Position numbers and translations under genes: made by a program | Part shown: one piece after another, positions 37,479 to 46,419 of the stretch | How the letters are laid out: every line of letters begins with the position of its first letter | Position numbering within the stretch: position 1 is the stretch's first letter | Notes under the pieces: generated by a model | The model's database searches: none | What the model saw: only the letters and a program-made list of their open reading frames with translations | What the model was told of the DNA's origin: nothing | Assembly (NCBI GenBank): GCA_945952105.1 | Contig: CAMFGZ010000018.1 | Coordinates: forward strand, 58,832 to 122,831 | DNA: 64,000 bases | Source: an uncultured Rhodospirillaceae bacterium | Lineage (GTDB): Bacteria > Pseudomonadota > Alphaproteobacteria > Reyranellales > Reyranellaceae | Direction: 5' to 3'

Positions 37479-38693
37479 GTGGCCTTAGCCAATAGGTTAG
37501 GGCATAACTCTCATATGGCGTCGAGGAAGAACAGAAGCAGGAAGACGAACAGAAGGAGTCCGAAGCGGGGGCCCGGCTTCGTCGACCGTCTGATGTTCCG
37601 TTACGACGAACTCATGGCGTGGATTGCCGGGCATCGCTGGCACTCGATCGTCATCGCCGTGATCGTGCTGTTCTTCGCCAGCATCCTCGGTGGCTACTGG
37701 ATCGCCGAGAGATTCGACCTGCGCGGCAGCGATCGCGTTGCGCGCGAGACGCTGGAAGACATGAAGCGTACGGCTGCATCGCAGTCCTCGTCGTCTCAGT
37801 CCGCCTCTTCACAGCAGCCCTCCATCAAGCCGCCGGGCACCGAGCCCAGATACTCTCGCATCGAGGATGTGCCGGGCTTTCCGAAATACTCCGAGGCAGA
37901 TCCAGCCAAGCCCAGCCCGACTCTGGAAGAAAGGCCGCGTGCAAGGCAGGTCGCCGCGGCTTTCTCGGCCGAGCAGACCTGGCGTCGCAATGCCGTGCCG
38001 TTCCGCGATCTCAACAGCAAGCCGCTGGTCGCGATCGTCATCGACGATGTCGGCCTCGACCGCGCGCGCTCCAAGCGCGTGTGGGAGTTGCCTGGGCCGA
38101 TGACGATGTCGTTCCTGCCATATGCCAAGGACCTGCCCGAGCAGAGCCGCGCGGCGCGGGCGCGGGGGCACGAGCTGATGCTGCACATGCCGATGGAGCC
38201 CAACGGCCGCAACGATCCGGGCCCGGGCGCCCTGATGGTCTCGATGTCCGATGCCGAACTGCGACAGCGGTTGCTGATCGCGCTGGAGAGCTTCAGCGGC
38301 TATGTCGGCATCAACAATCACATGGGCAGCCGCTTCACCGCCGTGAAGCCCGACATGGAGCTGGTGATGCGCCAGCTCAAGCCGCGCGGCCTGATGTTCC
38401 TGGATTCGCGCACGAGCCCGCAGTCTGTCGGCGACCAGACGGCACAGGAGATGGGCGTACCGTCGATCGTGCGTCACGTCTTCCTCGACGACGACGAAAG
38501 CATCGACGCCGTGAGGCGCAAGCTCGCCGAGACGGAGGCACTGGCGCGCCGCCAGGGCTTCGTCGTCGCCATTGGCCATCCGCACGACGCCACCATCCAG
38601 GCGCTCGCCGAATGGCTGTCGACGGTGCAGGGCAAGGGCCTCGCACTGGCGCCATCGACCGCGATATTGCGCAAGCGCAACGGTTGGGATTGA
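37479..38693 (+). CDS. divergent polysaccharide deacetylase family protein (YibQ-like)
   Basis: The N-terminus is basic (SRKNRSRKTNRRSPKRGP), followed by one membrane anchor (WHSIVIAVIVLFFASILGGYW), a Ser/Gln-rich linker and the catalytic-type domain from about residue 180: PLVAIVIDDVGLDRARSKRVWEL, HELMLHMPMEPNG, INNHMGSRFTA and FLDSRTSPQS. This is the divergent deacetylase family (formerly DUF610), likely acting on glycans in the periplasm. The start is GTG 37479 or ATG 37515 (392 residues); neither has a strong ribosome binding site. Confidence 0.9.
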   Translation: MALANRLGHNSHMASRKNRSRKTNRRSPKRGPGFVDRLMFRYDELMAWIAGHRWHSIVIAVIVLFFASILGGYWIAERFDLRGSDRVARETLEDMKRTAASQSSSSQSASSQQPSIKPPGTEPRYSRIEDVPGFPKYSEADPAKPSPTLEERPRARQVAAAFSAEQTWRRNAVPFRDLNSKPLVAIVIDDVGLDRARSKRVWELPGPMTMSFLPYAKDLPEQSRAARARGHELMLHMPMEPNGRNDPGPGALMVSMSDAELRQRLLIALESFSGYVGINNHMGSRFTAVKPDMELVMRQLKPRGLMFLDSRTSPQSVGDQTAQEMGVPSIVRHVFLDDDESIDAVRRKLAETEALARRQGFVVAIGHPHDATIQALAEWLSTVQGKGLALAPSTAILRKRNGWD

Positions 38694-38724
38694 GTCGCCT
38701 CCCATAAAAGCTGGAGGAGGCGAC

Positions 38725-40341
38725 GTGCGGTACAGGAAGCAGGCGATGATCGTGGCTCCGCAGCCCGAGCCGACGGAGGCGGGGGCCGACGTGCTGCGCG
38801 AGGGTGGCAACGCGGTCGATGCCGGTATCGCCTGCGCTCTGGTGCAGGGCGTCGTCGATCCGCAGATGTGCGGCATCGCGGGCTTCGGTTCTTGCGGCAT
38901 CTACATGCCGGGAAAGAACTTCCACGGCTATATCGACGCCCACGCGCCGGCGCCGCTTGCGGCACGACCCGACATGTGGGCCGACTTGATCGAGAGCGAG
39001 GCGCGCGACGGCTACGGCTTCATCCTGAAGGGTCGGGTGAACGACATCGGCTACAAGTCGATCTGCGCGCCGGCCAATCTCAAGATGTACTACGACGCGC
39101 ACAAGGAGCACGGCAGCCTGCCATGGTCGCGCATCGTCGAGCCGGCCATCGCCTGGGCCGAGAGCGGCTGGACCGTGCGGCCGCACGTCCATTTCTGGTG
39201 GGCCGACGACGGCGCTTTCGGCCGTGCGCCCAACTTCGAGCGCACCGGCTTCACCCCGGCCGCCCGCGCGCTCTACTGCCGTCCCGACGGCGTGCCGAAG
39301 CGGGTGGGCGACAGGGTCGTCAACCGCGACTACGGCCAGACGCTGCGCGCCATCGCCAAGGGCGGCGCCGACGTCTTCTATTCCGGCGAGATTGCGCAGG
39401 CGATCGCCGAGGACATGAAGAAGAACGACGCGCTGCTGTCTATCGAGGATCTCAAGGCCTGGAAGACCGTGCGCAATGCGCCGCTGTGGGGCGACTATCG
39501 TGGCTACAGGGTCTCGACCAACCAGCCGCCGGGCGGCGGCGTGATGCTGATCGAGATGCTGAACATCCTCGAGAACTTCGACATCGGTGCATTGGAGCAC
39601 GGCTCGACCGAGCATCTGCGCATCGTGGCGGAGGCGATGAAGCGGGCGACGATCGACAAGGACGCCAAGGTCGGCGATCCGAAGTTCGTCACCGTGCCGG
39701 TCGAGGAGCTGACCTCGAAGGCCTATGCCAAGGCGATGGCGGGCGAGATCGCGCGGGGTGAGAAGGCGAGCGTGACGCGCTTCAACTCGGGCGCGGTCTC
39801 GAAGGACACGACGCACATCTCCGTCCTCGACAAGGACGGCAACTGTTTCACCATGACCCATTCGCTGGGCATGCCCTCCGGCGTGATCACACCGGGGCTG
39901 GGCTTCATGTACAACGGCTGCATGGGCGTGTTCGATCCGCGCCCGGGCCGTGCCGGCTCAATCGCGCCAGGCAAGGCCCGGTTCAGCTCGGTCGTACCCT
40001 CGATCATCTTCAAGGACGGCAAGCCGCACCTCATCATCGGAGCGCCGGGCGCCACGCAGATCGCCATGGGCGTGCTGCATGTCATCCTGAACGCGTTGGA
40101 TTTCAACATGACGATGGTCGAGGCGGTGAGTGCGCCGCGCTTTTCCGCGACCTCCGACACGATCGACATCTCCAACCGCATCCAGGGCCGGGTCGAGCGC
40201 GAGCTGCAGGGGCAGGGCTATCCGGTCGTCCGCAGCCCCTACGGCTTCGGCTTTGCCGCGGTGCACGGCATCCGCATCCATGAAGACGGGCTGGATGGCG
40301 GCGCCGACCCCGGCCACGATGGCGTGGTGATCGCGGTCTAG
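38725..40341 (+). CDS. gamma-glutamyltransferase family protein
   Basis: The 538-residue protein belongs to the Ntn-hydrolase gamma-glutamyltranspeptidase family, which self-cleaves at a Thr and transfers or hydrolyses gamma-glutamyl groups. N-terminal GADVLREGGNAVDAGIACAL and the predicted nucleophile Thr362 in KDTTHISVLDKDG are present, followed by GMPSGVITPGLGFMYNGCM. The start is the GTG at 38725, eight bases after GGAGGAGG; longer frames overlap the preceding gene. No signal peptide is visible, unlike periplasmic GGT. It may act on something other than glutathione. Confidence 0.9.
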   Translation: MRYRKQAMIVAPQPEPTEAGADVLREGGNAVDAGIACALVQGVVDPQMCGIAGFGSCGIYMPGKNFHGYIDAHAPAPLAARPDMWADLIESEARDGYGFILKGRVNDIGYKSICAPANLKMYYDAHKEHGSLPWSRIVEPAIAWAESGWTVRPHVHFWWADDGAFGRAPNFERTGFTPAARALYCRPDGVPKRVGDRVVNRDYGQTLRAIAKGGADVFYSGEIAQAIAEDMKKNDALLSIEDLKAWKTVRNAPLWGDYRGYRVSTNQPPGGGVMLIEMLNILENFDIGALEHGSTEHLRIVAEAMKRATIDKDAKVGDPKFVTVPVEELTSKAYAKAMAGEIARGEKASVTRFNSGAVSKDTTHISVLDKDGNCFTMTHSLGMPSGVITPGLGFMYNGCMGVFDPRPGRAGSIAPGKARFSSVVPSIIFKDGKPHLIIGAPGATQIAMGVLHVILNALDFNMTMVEAVSAPRFSATSDTIDISNRIQGRVERELQGQGYPVVRSPYGFGFAAVHGIRIHEDGLDGGADPGHDGVVIAV

Positions 40342-40343
40342 TT

Positions 40344-42059
40344 CTACAGCGCAGGCAGATCCGGCGGCGGACGGCGGGCACGGGTTGCCTGCTCGTAGGC
40401 ATAGGCGAAGCGGAGCAGCGCCGCCTCGCTCCAGGCACGGCCAGCGAAGGTGAGGCCGAGTGGATAGTCGGGCGTGTCGGTCTTGCCGACGCCGGAGATG
40501 AAGCCGGCCGGCACCTGCACGCTGGGATAGCCCGGCTTGGCGGCAATGCCGGAGCCACTGGCGCCAGGGAACACAACGGCGTCGAGCCGGTGCTGGCTCA
40601 TATAGGCGTCCATGCCGCGCTCCTTGGCAGCCAGCAGATCCATCGCACGGGCCGACTTGTATTCCAGCTCTGAAAGGTCGCCGCGGGTCTGCTCGGCCGC
40701 GAGGAACAGATCCTGACCATAGCGCAATGTCCTGTCGGCATTTGCGGTGTTGAAGGCGATGATGTCGGCCATCGTCCTGATCTGTGTCTTCGTGGCCCAG
40801 TCGCGAAGGTACAGGTTCAGATCGCGCTTCAGCTCGTAGAGGAAGACCACGGAGGCGGGTCCTGCTGTGCCCTTGGCGGGGCTGAATGGATTGCGGTTGA
40901 GCACAGGCATCGTCGTGCCCGGGCCGCCGATCCAACCGATCGCCGGAATGGCGGCCCGTACGACCGTGGCCCCGAGGTCCTCCAGTACCCTGATCGCCTG
41001 CTCGATAACGCCCTTCGCGCGCGGCGACAGCGGCCCATAGAAGGGATCGTTGAGCGGATCGTTCGGGTCGCTCGGCACGCCGATGCGCGCGCCCTTCAGC
41101 CCATCCTTGTGGAGATCGGTGGTGTAGTCCTCCGGCCGCTGCAGCAGATGCGTCGCGGGATCGTCCGTATCGCGCGCCGCCAAAACGTTCAGCAGGATCG
41201 CCGAGTCGCGCACGGTACGCGTCAGGGGGCCGGCCGTGTCCTGGCTGTGCGAGATCGGAATGATGCCGCTGCGGCTGATCAGGCCGACCGTCGGCTTCAC
41301 CGTGACGAGGCCATTCTGGGTGGCAGGGCTCAGCAGCGAGCCCGAGGTCTCGGTGCCTATGGCCGCGGCACAGAGGCCGGCCGCGACGGCGACGGCGGAT
41401 CCGGCGCTCGAGCCGCCGGGCAATACCACCGGCGCATGGTCATCCATCAACTTGGGGGCGTAGGGGTTCCGGACCTGGCCGGCGATTGAGCTGTAACCTG
41501 AGGGCATGCCGACCGCGAGGATGTTGGCGAACTCGGTTAGGTTCGCCTTGCCCAGGATCACCGCACCAGCCTCTCGCAACCTCTTGATCACGGGCGCATC
41601 GTCCCTGGCGTGGGCGCCTCCCAGGGCGAGGGAGCCCGCGGTGGTCGGCTGCCGGTCGCCAGTGGCGATGTTGTCCTTCACCAGGATCGGCAAACCGGCG
41701 AGCGGCCGTCTGGCCGAGGGCTTCACGGTATCGAGGCTGGCGGCGATCGCCACGGCGTCGGGATTGGTCACCCGCACGGAGTTCAGGCCGGGCCCCTGGC
41801 GGTCATAGGCCTCGATGCGCGCGATGTAGGCCCGGGTGAGATCGCTCGAGGTGACGCGCCCCTGCGCCAGCGCGTCCTGCAGATCCGATAGCGGGGTGTT
41901 CTCCACCTCGACCGCCGCGGACTGCGCTGACACTGCTCCCGCGCCCACGGCCCCCCCTGCAGCGCCCAGGGCCACCGGCAGCATGGTCAGGTCGCGGCGC
42001 TTGAGGCCGCCGTCAGGCGGCGTGGAGCTATCCTTGGTCGGTTTGGTCACGGCAATCAC
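40344..42059 (-). CDS. secreted amidase (amidase-signature family)
   Basis: The 571-residue protein carries a twin-arginine signal (LKRRDLTMLPVALGAAGG, Arg21-Arg22; cleavage near residue 46) and the amidase-signature core. The catalytic triad is visible as Lys128 (ILVKDN), cis-Ser217 (GGSSAGSA) and the nucleophile Ser241 (GTETSGSLLSP). Such enzymes hydrolyse amides of small molecules or peptides. The start is a GTG. It converges on the gamma-glutamyltransferase gene with two bases between stops. Confidence 0.92.
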   Translation of the reverse strand: MIAVTKPTKDSSTPPDGGLKRRDLTMLPVALGAAGGAVGAGAVSAQSAAVEVENTPLSDLQDALAQGRVTSSDLTRAYIARIEAYDRQGPGLNSVRVTNPDAVAIAASLDTVKPSARRPLAGLPILVKDNIATGDRQPTTAGSLALGGAHARDDAPVIKRLREAGAVILGKANLTEFANILAVGMPSGYSSIAGQVRNPYAPKLMDDHAPVVLPGGSSAGSAVAVAAGLCAAAIGTETSGSLLSPATQNGLVTVKPTVGLISRSGIIPISHSQDTAGPLTRTVRDSAILLNVLAARDTDDPATHLLQRPEDYTTDLHKDGLKGARIGVPSDPNDPLNDPFYGPLSPRAKGVIEQAIRVLEDLGATVVRAAIPAIGWIGGPGTTMPVLNRNPFSPAKGTAGPASVVFLYELKRDLNLYLRDWATKTQIRTMADIIAFNTANADRTLRYGQDLFLAAEQTRGDLSELEYKSARAMDLLAAKERGMDAYMSQHRLDAVVFPGASGSGIAAKPGYPSVQVPAGFISGVGKTDTPDYPLGLTFAGRAWSEAALLRFAYAYEQATRARRPPPDLPAL

Positions 42060-42287
42060 CTGTGGTTTCCATTGCCAAGATGTACGGAGCAGTCATCTTT
42101 GCAAGATGAAGATGCTGCGCGTTGTCCGGCACACCGAGAGAATTCTCTGACGAACTACGGGCGGCTGCCGTCAATAATGTCTCGCATCATCGCGAGGTTC
42201 GCCACGCGACGCGCCATCCGCATCTTCATTGCATGAGGCCTGCGCCGCCCTAAACTCTATGACAAACGAAAGCAGAGGAAACGAACA
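42060..42287. promoter_or_regulatory. divergent intergenic region, amidase / tctC pair
   Basis: This 228-base gap is the longest non-coding stretch in the window. It must contain promoters for both directions. A short hairpin CATCTT-TGC-AAGATG is at 42094-42108. I see no convincing sigma-70 pair or gene in it. Confidence 0.4.
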
Positions 42288-43265
42288 ATGGCGGTCACTG
42301 GGCGGCGGCGCGTACTTGCTGCCGGCATGGCATTGGCGGCGACGGCCGCATCTCGCGCGCAGGCGCAAGGCGCGTACCCCGACAAGGCGATCCGCCTGGT
42401 TCTCGGCTTTGCGCCGGGCGGGCCGACCGATCTCGCGGGCCGACTGCTGGCGCAGAAGCTGACGGAGATCCTCGGCCAGCAGGTCGTGGTCGACAACAAG
42501 CCCGGCGTCGCCGGCAACATCGCCTCGCAGATCGTCGCCGACGCCAAGCCCGACGGTTACACGCTGCTCGTCGGCACATCGATCATGGGCATCGTCCCTG
42601 CGCTCTACGAAAAGCTGCCCTACGACCCACTCAAGGGGCTGGAGGCGGTCGCCCATTTCACGACCGTGCCGATGATCGTCGTGGCGCCGACGGGAGGCAT
42701 CGGCTCGATCGAGGAACTGGTAGCGGCGCTGCGCAAGGAGCCTGGCAAGTACTCCTATCCGTCGCCGGGCAACGGCAGCCTGATCCACATGGGAAGCCTG
42801 CTGCTGGCCCAGCGCGCCGGCGGCGACGCGCTGCACGTACCATACAAGGGATCGGCGCCAGCCATGCAGGACACGCTGGCGGGGCGGCACGCCTATCAGA
42901 TCGACACGCTGGGCAGCAGCAAGAGCTTCGTCGACGCCGGGCGCCTGAAGATCCTGGCAGTCTGCGACACCAAGCGCGCGGCCGCGATGCCCGACGTGCC
43001 GACGGTCCAGGAAAAGACCGGCATCCCGCTTGAGATCATCACCTGGAACCTGATCTTCGCGCCGGCGGGAACACCGAGGCCGATCGTCGACAGGCTCAAT
43101 GCCGCCATCAACGAGGCGGTCAAAAATCCCGATATGGCCGAGAGAGCCAAGGCGCTCGGCATCGATCTCGTCGAATCGACGCCGGCCTCCTCGAAGAAGT
43201 TCTACGAGGACCAGATGGCGCTGTGGGCTCCCATCGTTAAGGCCTCGGGCGCCAAAGTGGAATAG
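42288..43265 (+). CDS. tripartite tricarboxylate transporter substrate-binding protein (Bug/TctC), first of a tandem pair
   Basis: This 325-residue binding protein has a twin-Arg signal (TGRRRVLAAGMALAAT, cleavage after AQA). The mature part carries YPDKAIRLVLGFAPGGPTDL, VVVDNKPGVAGNIASQIVAD and YTLLVGT. AGAGGAAACG precedes the ATG. It is paralogous to the next gene (shared segments such as EILGQQVVV and DALHVPYKGSAP/DALHVPYRGSAP). No membrane subunits are in the window, so transport would depend on permeases elsewhere. Confidence 0.95.
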   Translation: MAVTGRRRVLAAGMALAATAASRAQAQGAYPDKAIRLVLGFAPGGPTDLAGRLLAQKLTEILGQQVVVDNKPGVAGNIASQIVADAKPDGYTLLVGTSIMGIVPALYEKLPYDPLKGLEAVAHFTTVPMIVVAPTGGIGSIEELVAALRKEPGKYSYPSPGNGSLIHMGSLLLAQRAGGDALHVPYKGSAPAMQDTLAGRHAYQIDTLGSSKSFVDAGRLKILAVCDTKRAAAMPDVPTVQEKTGIPLEIITWNLIFAPAGTPRPIVDRLNAAINEAVKNPDMAERAKALGIDLVESTPASSKKFYEDQMALWAPIVKASGAKVE

Positions 43266-43276
43266 GGGGAAACGAC

Positions 43277-44260
43277 ATGAACGTCACACGGCGCGGCGCT
43301 TTTCTGGGCGCCTCACTCGCAGCGCTTACCGCTGGAACGCGCGCCTTGCCGGCGGCGGCTCAAGCCTATCCCGACAAGCCGATCCGCATGGTCATCCCTT
43401 TCGCCGCGGGCGGGCCGACCGACGTGGTGGGCCGCCTGCTGGCGCCTCGCGTCTCGGAAATCCTCGGCCAGCAGGTCGTGGTCGAGAACAAGCCGGGCGC
43501 GACCGGCAACATCGGCACGGCGATGGTCGCCGACGCCAAGCCGGACGGCTACACGATCTGCTTCAGCGCCTCGACCATGGCGATGGCACCGGCGCTCTAC
43601 GGCAAGGCGCTGGGCTACGATCCCGTCAACGGGCTCGCGGCCGTCGCCTATGTCGCGAGCGCGCCGCTGATCCTGCTGGCGCCGGTGGAGGGCGCGAAGA
43701 CCACGCCCGAGCTGGTGAGCATGCTGCGCAAGGATCCGGGCAAGTATTCCTACGCCTCCTCCGGCAATGGCGGGATGATCCATCTTGCGAGCTACCTGTT
43801 CGCAACGCGCGCCGGCGGCGATGCGCTGCACGTGCCCTATCGTGGTTCGGCACCCGGCATGGTGGACATGATCGCCGGCCGCCATGGCTTCCAGATCGAC
43901 ACTCTGCAGTCCAGCAAGGGCTTCATCGACGGCGGCAAGGTGCGGGTGCTGGGCGTTGCGGCCGACAAACGCCTGCCGCAGCTCCCCGACGTGCCGACGA
44001 TCAGGGAGTCGACCGGCTTCGATTACTCGATCAACACCTGGTACGCGGTCTACGCGCCGGCCAAGACGCCGCGGCCGATCATCGACAAGCTCAACGCGGC
44101 CTTCAACCAGGCGCTGAAGCAGCCCGACATGGTGAAGAAGGCCAACGAACTGGCCCTGGAACTCGTCGATTCCACGCCGGAACAGGCGAAGAAGTTCTAC
44201 GATGACCAGATGGCCTTCTGGGATCCCATCATCAAGCAGTCCGGCGCCAAGCCGGAATGA
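43277..44260 (+). CDS. tripartite tricarboxylate transporter substrate-binding protein (Bug/TctC), second of a tandem pair
   Basis: The 327-residue protein has a clear twin-arginine signal (VTRRGAFLGASLAALTAG, cleavage after PAAAQA). It shows the same Bug motifs as its neighbour: YPDKPIRMVIPFAAGGPTDV, VVVENKPGATGNIGTAMVAD, YASSGNGGMIHLASYL. The 11-base spacing and matching architecture point to a local tandem duplication. Ligand unknown; the two copies may bind different but related carboxylates. Confidence 0.95.
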   Translation: MNVTRRGAFLGASLAALTAGTRALPAAAQAYPDKPIRMVIPFAAGGPTDVVGRLLAPRVSEILGQQVVVENKPGATGNIGTAMVADAKPDGYTICFSASTMAMAPALYGKALGYDPVNGLAAVAYVASAPLILLAPVEGAKTTPELVSMLRKDPGKYSYASSGNGGMIHLASYLFATRAGGDALHVPYRGSAPGMVDMIAGRHGFQIDTLQSSKGFIDGGKVRVLGVAADKRLPQLPDVPTIRESTGFDYSINTWYAVYAPAKTPRPIIDKLNAAFNQALKQPDMVKKANELALELVDSTPEQAKKFYDDQMAFWDPIIKQSGAKPE

Positions 44261-44298
44261 CGGGGTCGGAAGCGTAGTTTAGCGTAACGGAGAAAGCG

Positions 44299-44973
44299 AT
44301 GATCAAGTTCTACTACAACATGGCGCCGAACCCGATGAAGGTGGCGCTCTGCCTAGAGGAAATGGGCCTGCCCTACGAGCCCGTTCCGGTCGACACCCGG
44401 AAGGGCGAACAGCATTCCCCGGAATTCCTGGCGATCAACCCCAATGCAAAGGTGCCGGTCATCATCGACGACGGCGAGACCATCTTCGACAGCAACGCGA
44501 TCCTGCTGTACCTCGGCGAGAAGACTGGAAAGTTCCTGCCGAAGAAGCGCGGGGAAATGCTGTCATGGCTCATGTTCGTGGCCTCGGGCATCGGCCCGTA
44601 CTCCGGTCAGGCCGTTCACTTCCGCAACTTCGCGCCCGAGCCCAAGGAATACGCCGTCAACCGCTACACGTTCGAGGCGCAGCGTCATTGGGGCATTCTC
44701 GAAGCGCGCCTGGGCAAGCAGCAGTTCATGTGCGGCGACAGTTACAGCATCGTCGACATGGCGCTCTGGGGCTGGTCGCGGCTGATCCCCTTCGTGCTGG
44801 GGCCCGAAGCGCCGAAACAGTTCCCCAACCTGCAGCGCCACCTGGCCGAAGTCAGCGCCCGCCCGGCGGCCGTTCGCGCGCTCGCCCTCAAGGACAAGCA
44901 CGCCTTCAAGGCCGAGATGGACGAGGCGGCGAAGCTCGCGATGTTCCCGCACCTCGGCAAGAAGGTCGCTTAA
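44299..44973 (+). CDS. glutathione S-transferase family protein
   Basis: The 224-residue protein has an N-terminal thioredoxin-like domain (FYYNMAPNPMKVALCLEEMGLPYE; NPNAKVPVIIDDGETIFDSNAILLYL) and an all-helical C-terminal domain with YSIVDMALWGWSRL. The NAKVPVI and DSNAIL segments are the usual glutathione-binding strands, close in type to the YfcG/Ure2p-like group. An AACGGAGAAAG site precedes the ATG. It follows the two binding proteins in the same orientation and may be co-transcribed. Confidence 0.93.
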   Translation: MIKFYYNMAPNPMKVALCLEEMGLPYEPVPVDTRKGEQHSPEFLAINPNAKVPVIIDDGETIFDSNAILLYLGEKTGKFLPKKRGEMLSWLMFVASGIGPYSGQAVHFRNFAPEPKEYAVNRYTFEAQRHWGILEARLGKQQFMCGDSYSIVDMALWGWSRLIPFVLGPEAPKQFPNLQRHLAEVSARPAAVRALALKDKHAFKAEMDEAAKLAMFPHLGKKVA

Positions 44974-44992
44974 GGGACGACGGCAACCCGGG

Positions 44993-46321
44993 CTACATCA
45001 TCCCGGGCTCGCCGAGATCCGTGCCGTCGATCATCCGGCTGTAGCGGAACGGCGTGGGATCGACGATCGGCGGGTCACCGGCAATGAGGTCGGCGGCCAA
45101 CCGGCCGGCGCCAGGGCCGATTCCGAAGCCGTGCCCCGTGTAGCCGGTCGAGAGGAAGAGGCCGGGCAGGGGATCGACGGCGGAGATCACCGGGATGCCG
45201 TCGGGCGTCGAGTCGATCAGGCCGCCCCAGGCATGTGCCACCTTCAGGCCCTTGAGCGCCGGATAGTGATCGCCCAGCCGGGTGAGGCCGCGCTCGACCA
45301 GCACCGGATCGGCCGCGGGATCGAGCGTCCGCTGGCGCTCGAAGGGCGTTTCGAGGTCGAACGACCAGTTGGCGAATGATTCAGGCCCTTCGAGGAAAGA
45401 GCGGCCGATGCCGAAGGTGAGGCCGGCGCGACGCTTCTTGAAGGTCGGCCAGAATTGTCGCGCATAGAGCAGGCCCTGCGGCGAGAGTTCGACGAGCCCG
45501 CGGCCGCCCAGACCGACCGTGTAGCCGCCGTCGAGCCGGCGCCGGATCGTGACGTCGGGCATGGAAAGGCCGCCATCCGTCACTTCCGGCGCCGCAGTCG
45601 TGGCGAAGGAGGTCGAGCGCACGCTGGCCTGTGCGAGCCGAAGATCGTGACGGCGACAGAAGAGGGAGCTCCAGGCGCCACCGGCCAGCAGGACGGTTTG
45701 CGTGCGGATGATCCCATGTTCGGTGACGACGCCCGCGACCTTGCCGCCCGCGATGTCGAGGCCGCGTGCGGCACAGTTCTGGTGCAGCGTGGCGCCGAGC
45801 CTGCGCGCGCCCTCGGCGATGGCGGGCCCGGCCAGAGAAGGCTCGGCGCGCCCGTCGGTCGGCGAATGCACGCCGCCGATCCACGCGCCGGTACTGCCCC
45901 GCGTCAGCTCCTTCGCCTCGGCGCCGCTCAATACCCGGCTGTGCATCTGATAGTCGCGCGCCTTGAGCGTCCAGGCCTCCCACTGCGCGAAATCATCGGC
46001 CCGGGTCGTGACATAGAGGAGGCCGGTGCGGCGGAAACCGGTCTCGGCACCAAGCTCGCGGGAGAGATCGCCCCAGATCTCCAGGCTCTTCATGGCCAGC
46101 GGCAGTTCGCGCAGGTCGCGATGCTGCTGGCGGCACCAGCCCCAGTTGCGGCTGGTCTGCTCGCCGCCGAACACGCCTTTTTCGAGGAGCGCAACCTTGT
46201 GGCCCTTCTTGGAGAGCCACCAGGCCGCGGTGCTGCCGGCGATACCGCCGCCGATCACCACGATTTCGGCCGAGGTGGGGAGATTCTCGTCGCCGACGAC
46301 GGGCTGGACGGGTGGGGACAT
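44993..46321 (-). CDS. FAD-dependent oxidoreductase (DAO family)
   Basis: The 442-residue flavoprotein has the dinucleotide-binding motif AEIVVIGGGIAGSTAAWWLSK at about residues 18-38, then EQTSRNWGWCRQQHRDLRELPL, typical of the glycine/sarcosine/D-amino-acid oxidoreductase group, and a C-terminal STGYTGHGFGIGPGAGRLAAD. The start is the ATG at 46321 after AGGAAG; the longer frame is rejected because it runs through the promoter gap. Substrate is probably a secondary or D-amine acid, not resolved. Confidence 0.92.
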   Translation of the reverse strand: MSPPVQPVVGDENLPTSAEIVVIGGGIAGSTAAWWLSKKGHKVALLEKGVFGGEQTSRNWGWCRQQHRDLRELPLAMKSLEIWGDLSRELGAETGFRRTGLLYVTTRADDFAQWEAWTLKARDYQMHSRVLSGAEAKELTRGSTGAWIGGVHSPTDGRAEPSLAGPAIAEGARRLGATLHQNCAARGLDIAGGKVAGVVTEHGIIRTQTVLLAGGAWSSLFCRRHDLRLAQASVRSTSFATTAAPEVTDGGLSMPDVTIRRRLDGGYTVGLGGRGLVELSPQGLLYARQFWPTFKKRRAGLTFGIGRSFLEGPESFANWSFDLETPFERQRTLDPAADPVLVERGLTRLGDHYPALKGLKVAHAWGGLIDSTPDGIPVISAVDPLPGLFLSTGYTGHGFGIGPGAGRLAADLIAGDPPIVDPTPFRYSRMIDGTDLGEPGMM

Positions 46322-46419
46322 CGAACTTCCTGGGCTGAGCGCGTGGCGGAACAGTGTAGCGCACGCTTTACGCGCCGGAACCCGGCGCGGTACCTTCCGG
46401 ACCCTAAAAGGAGCCCCCA

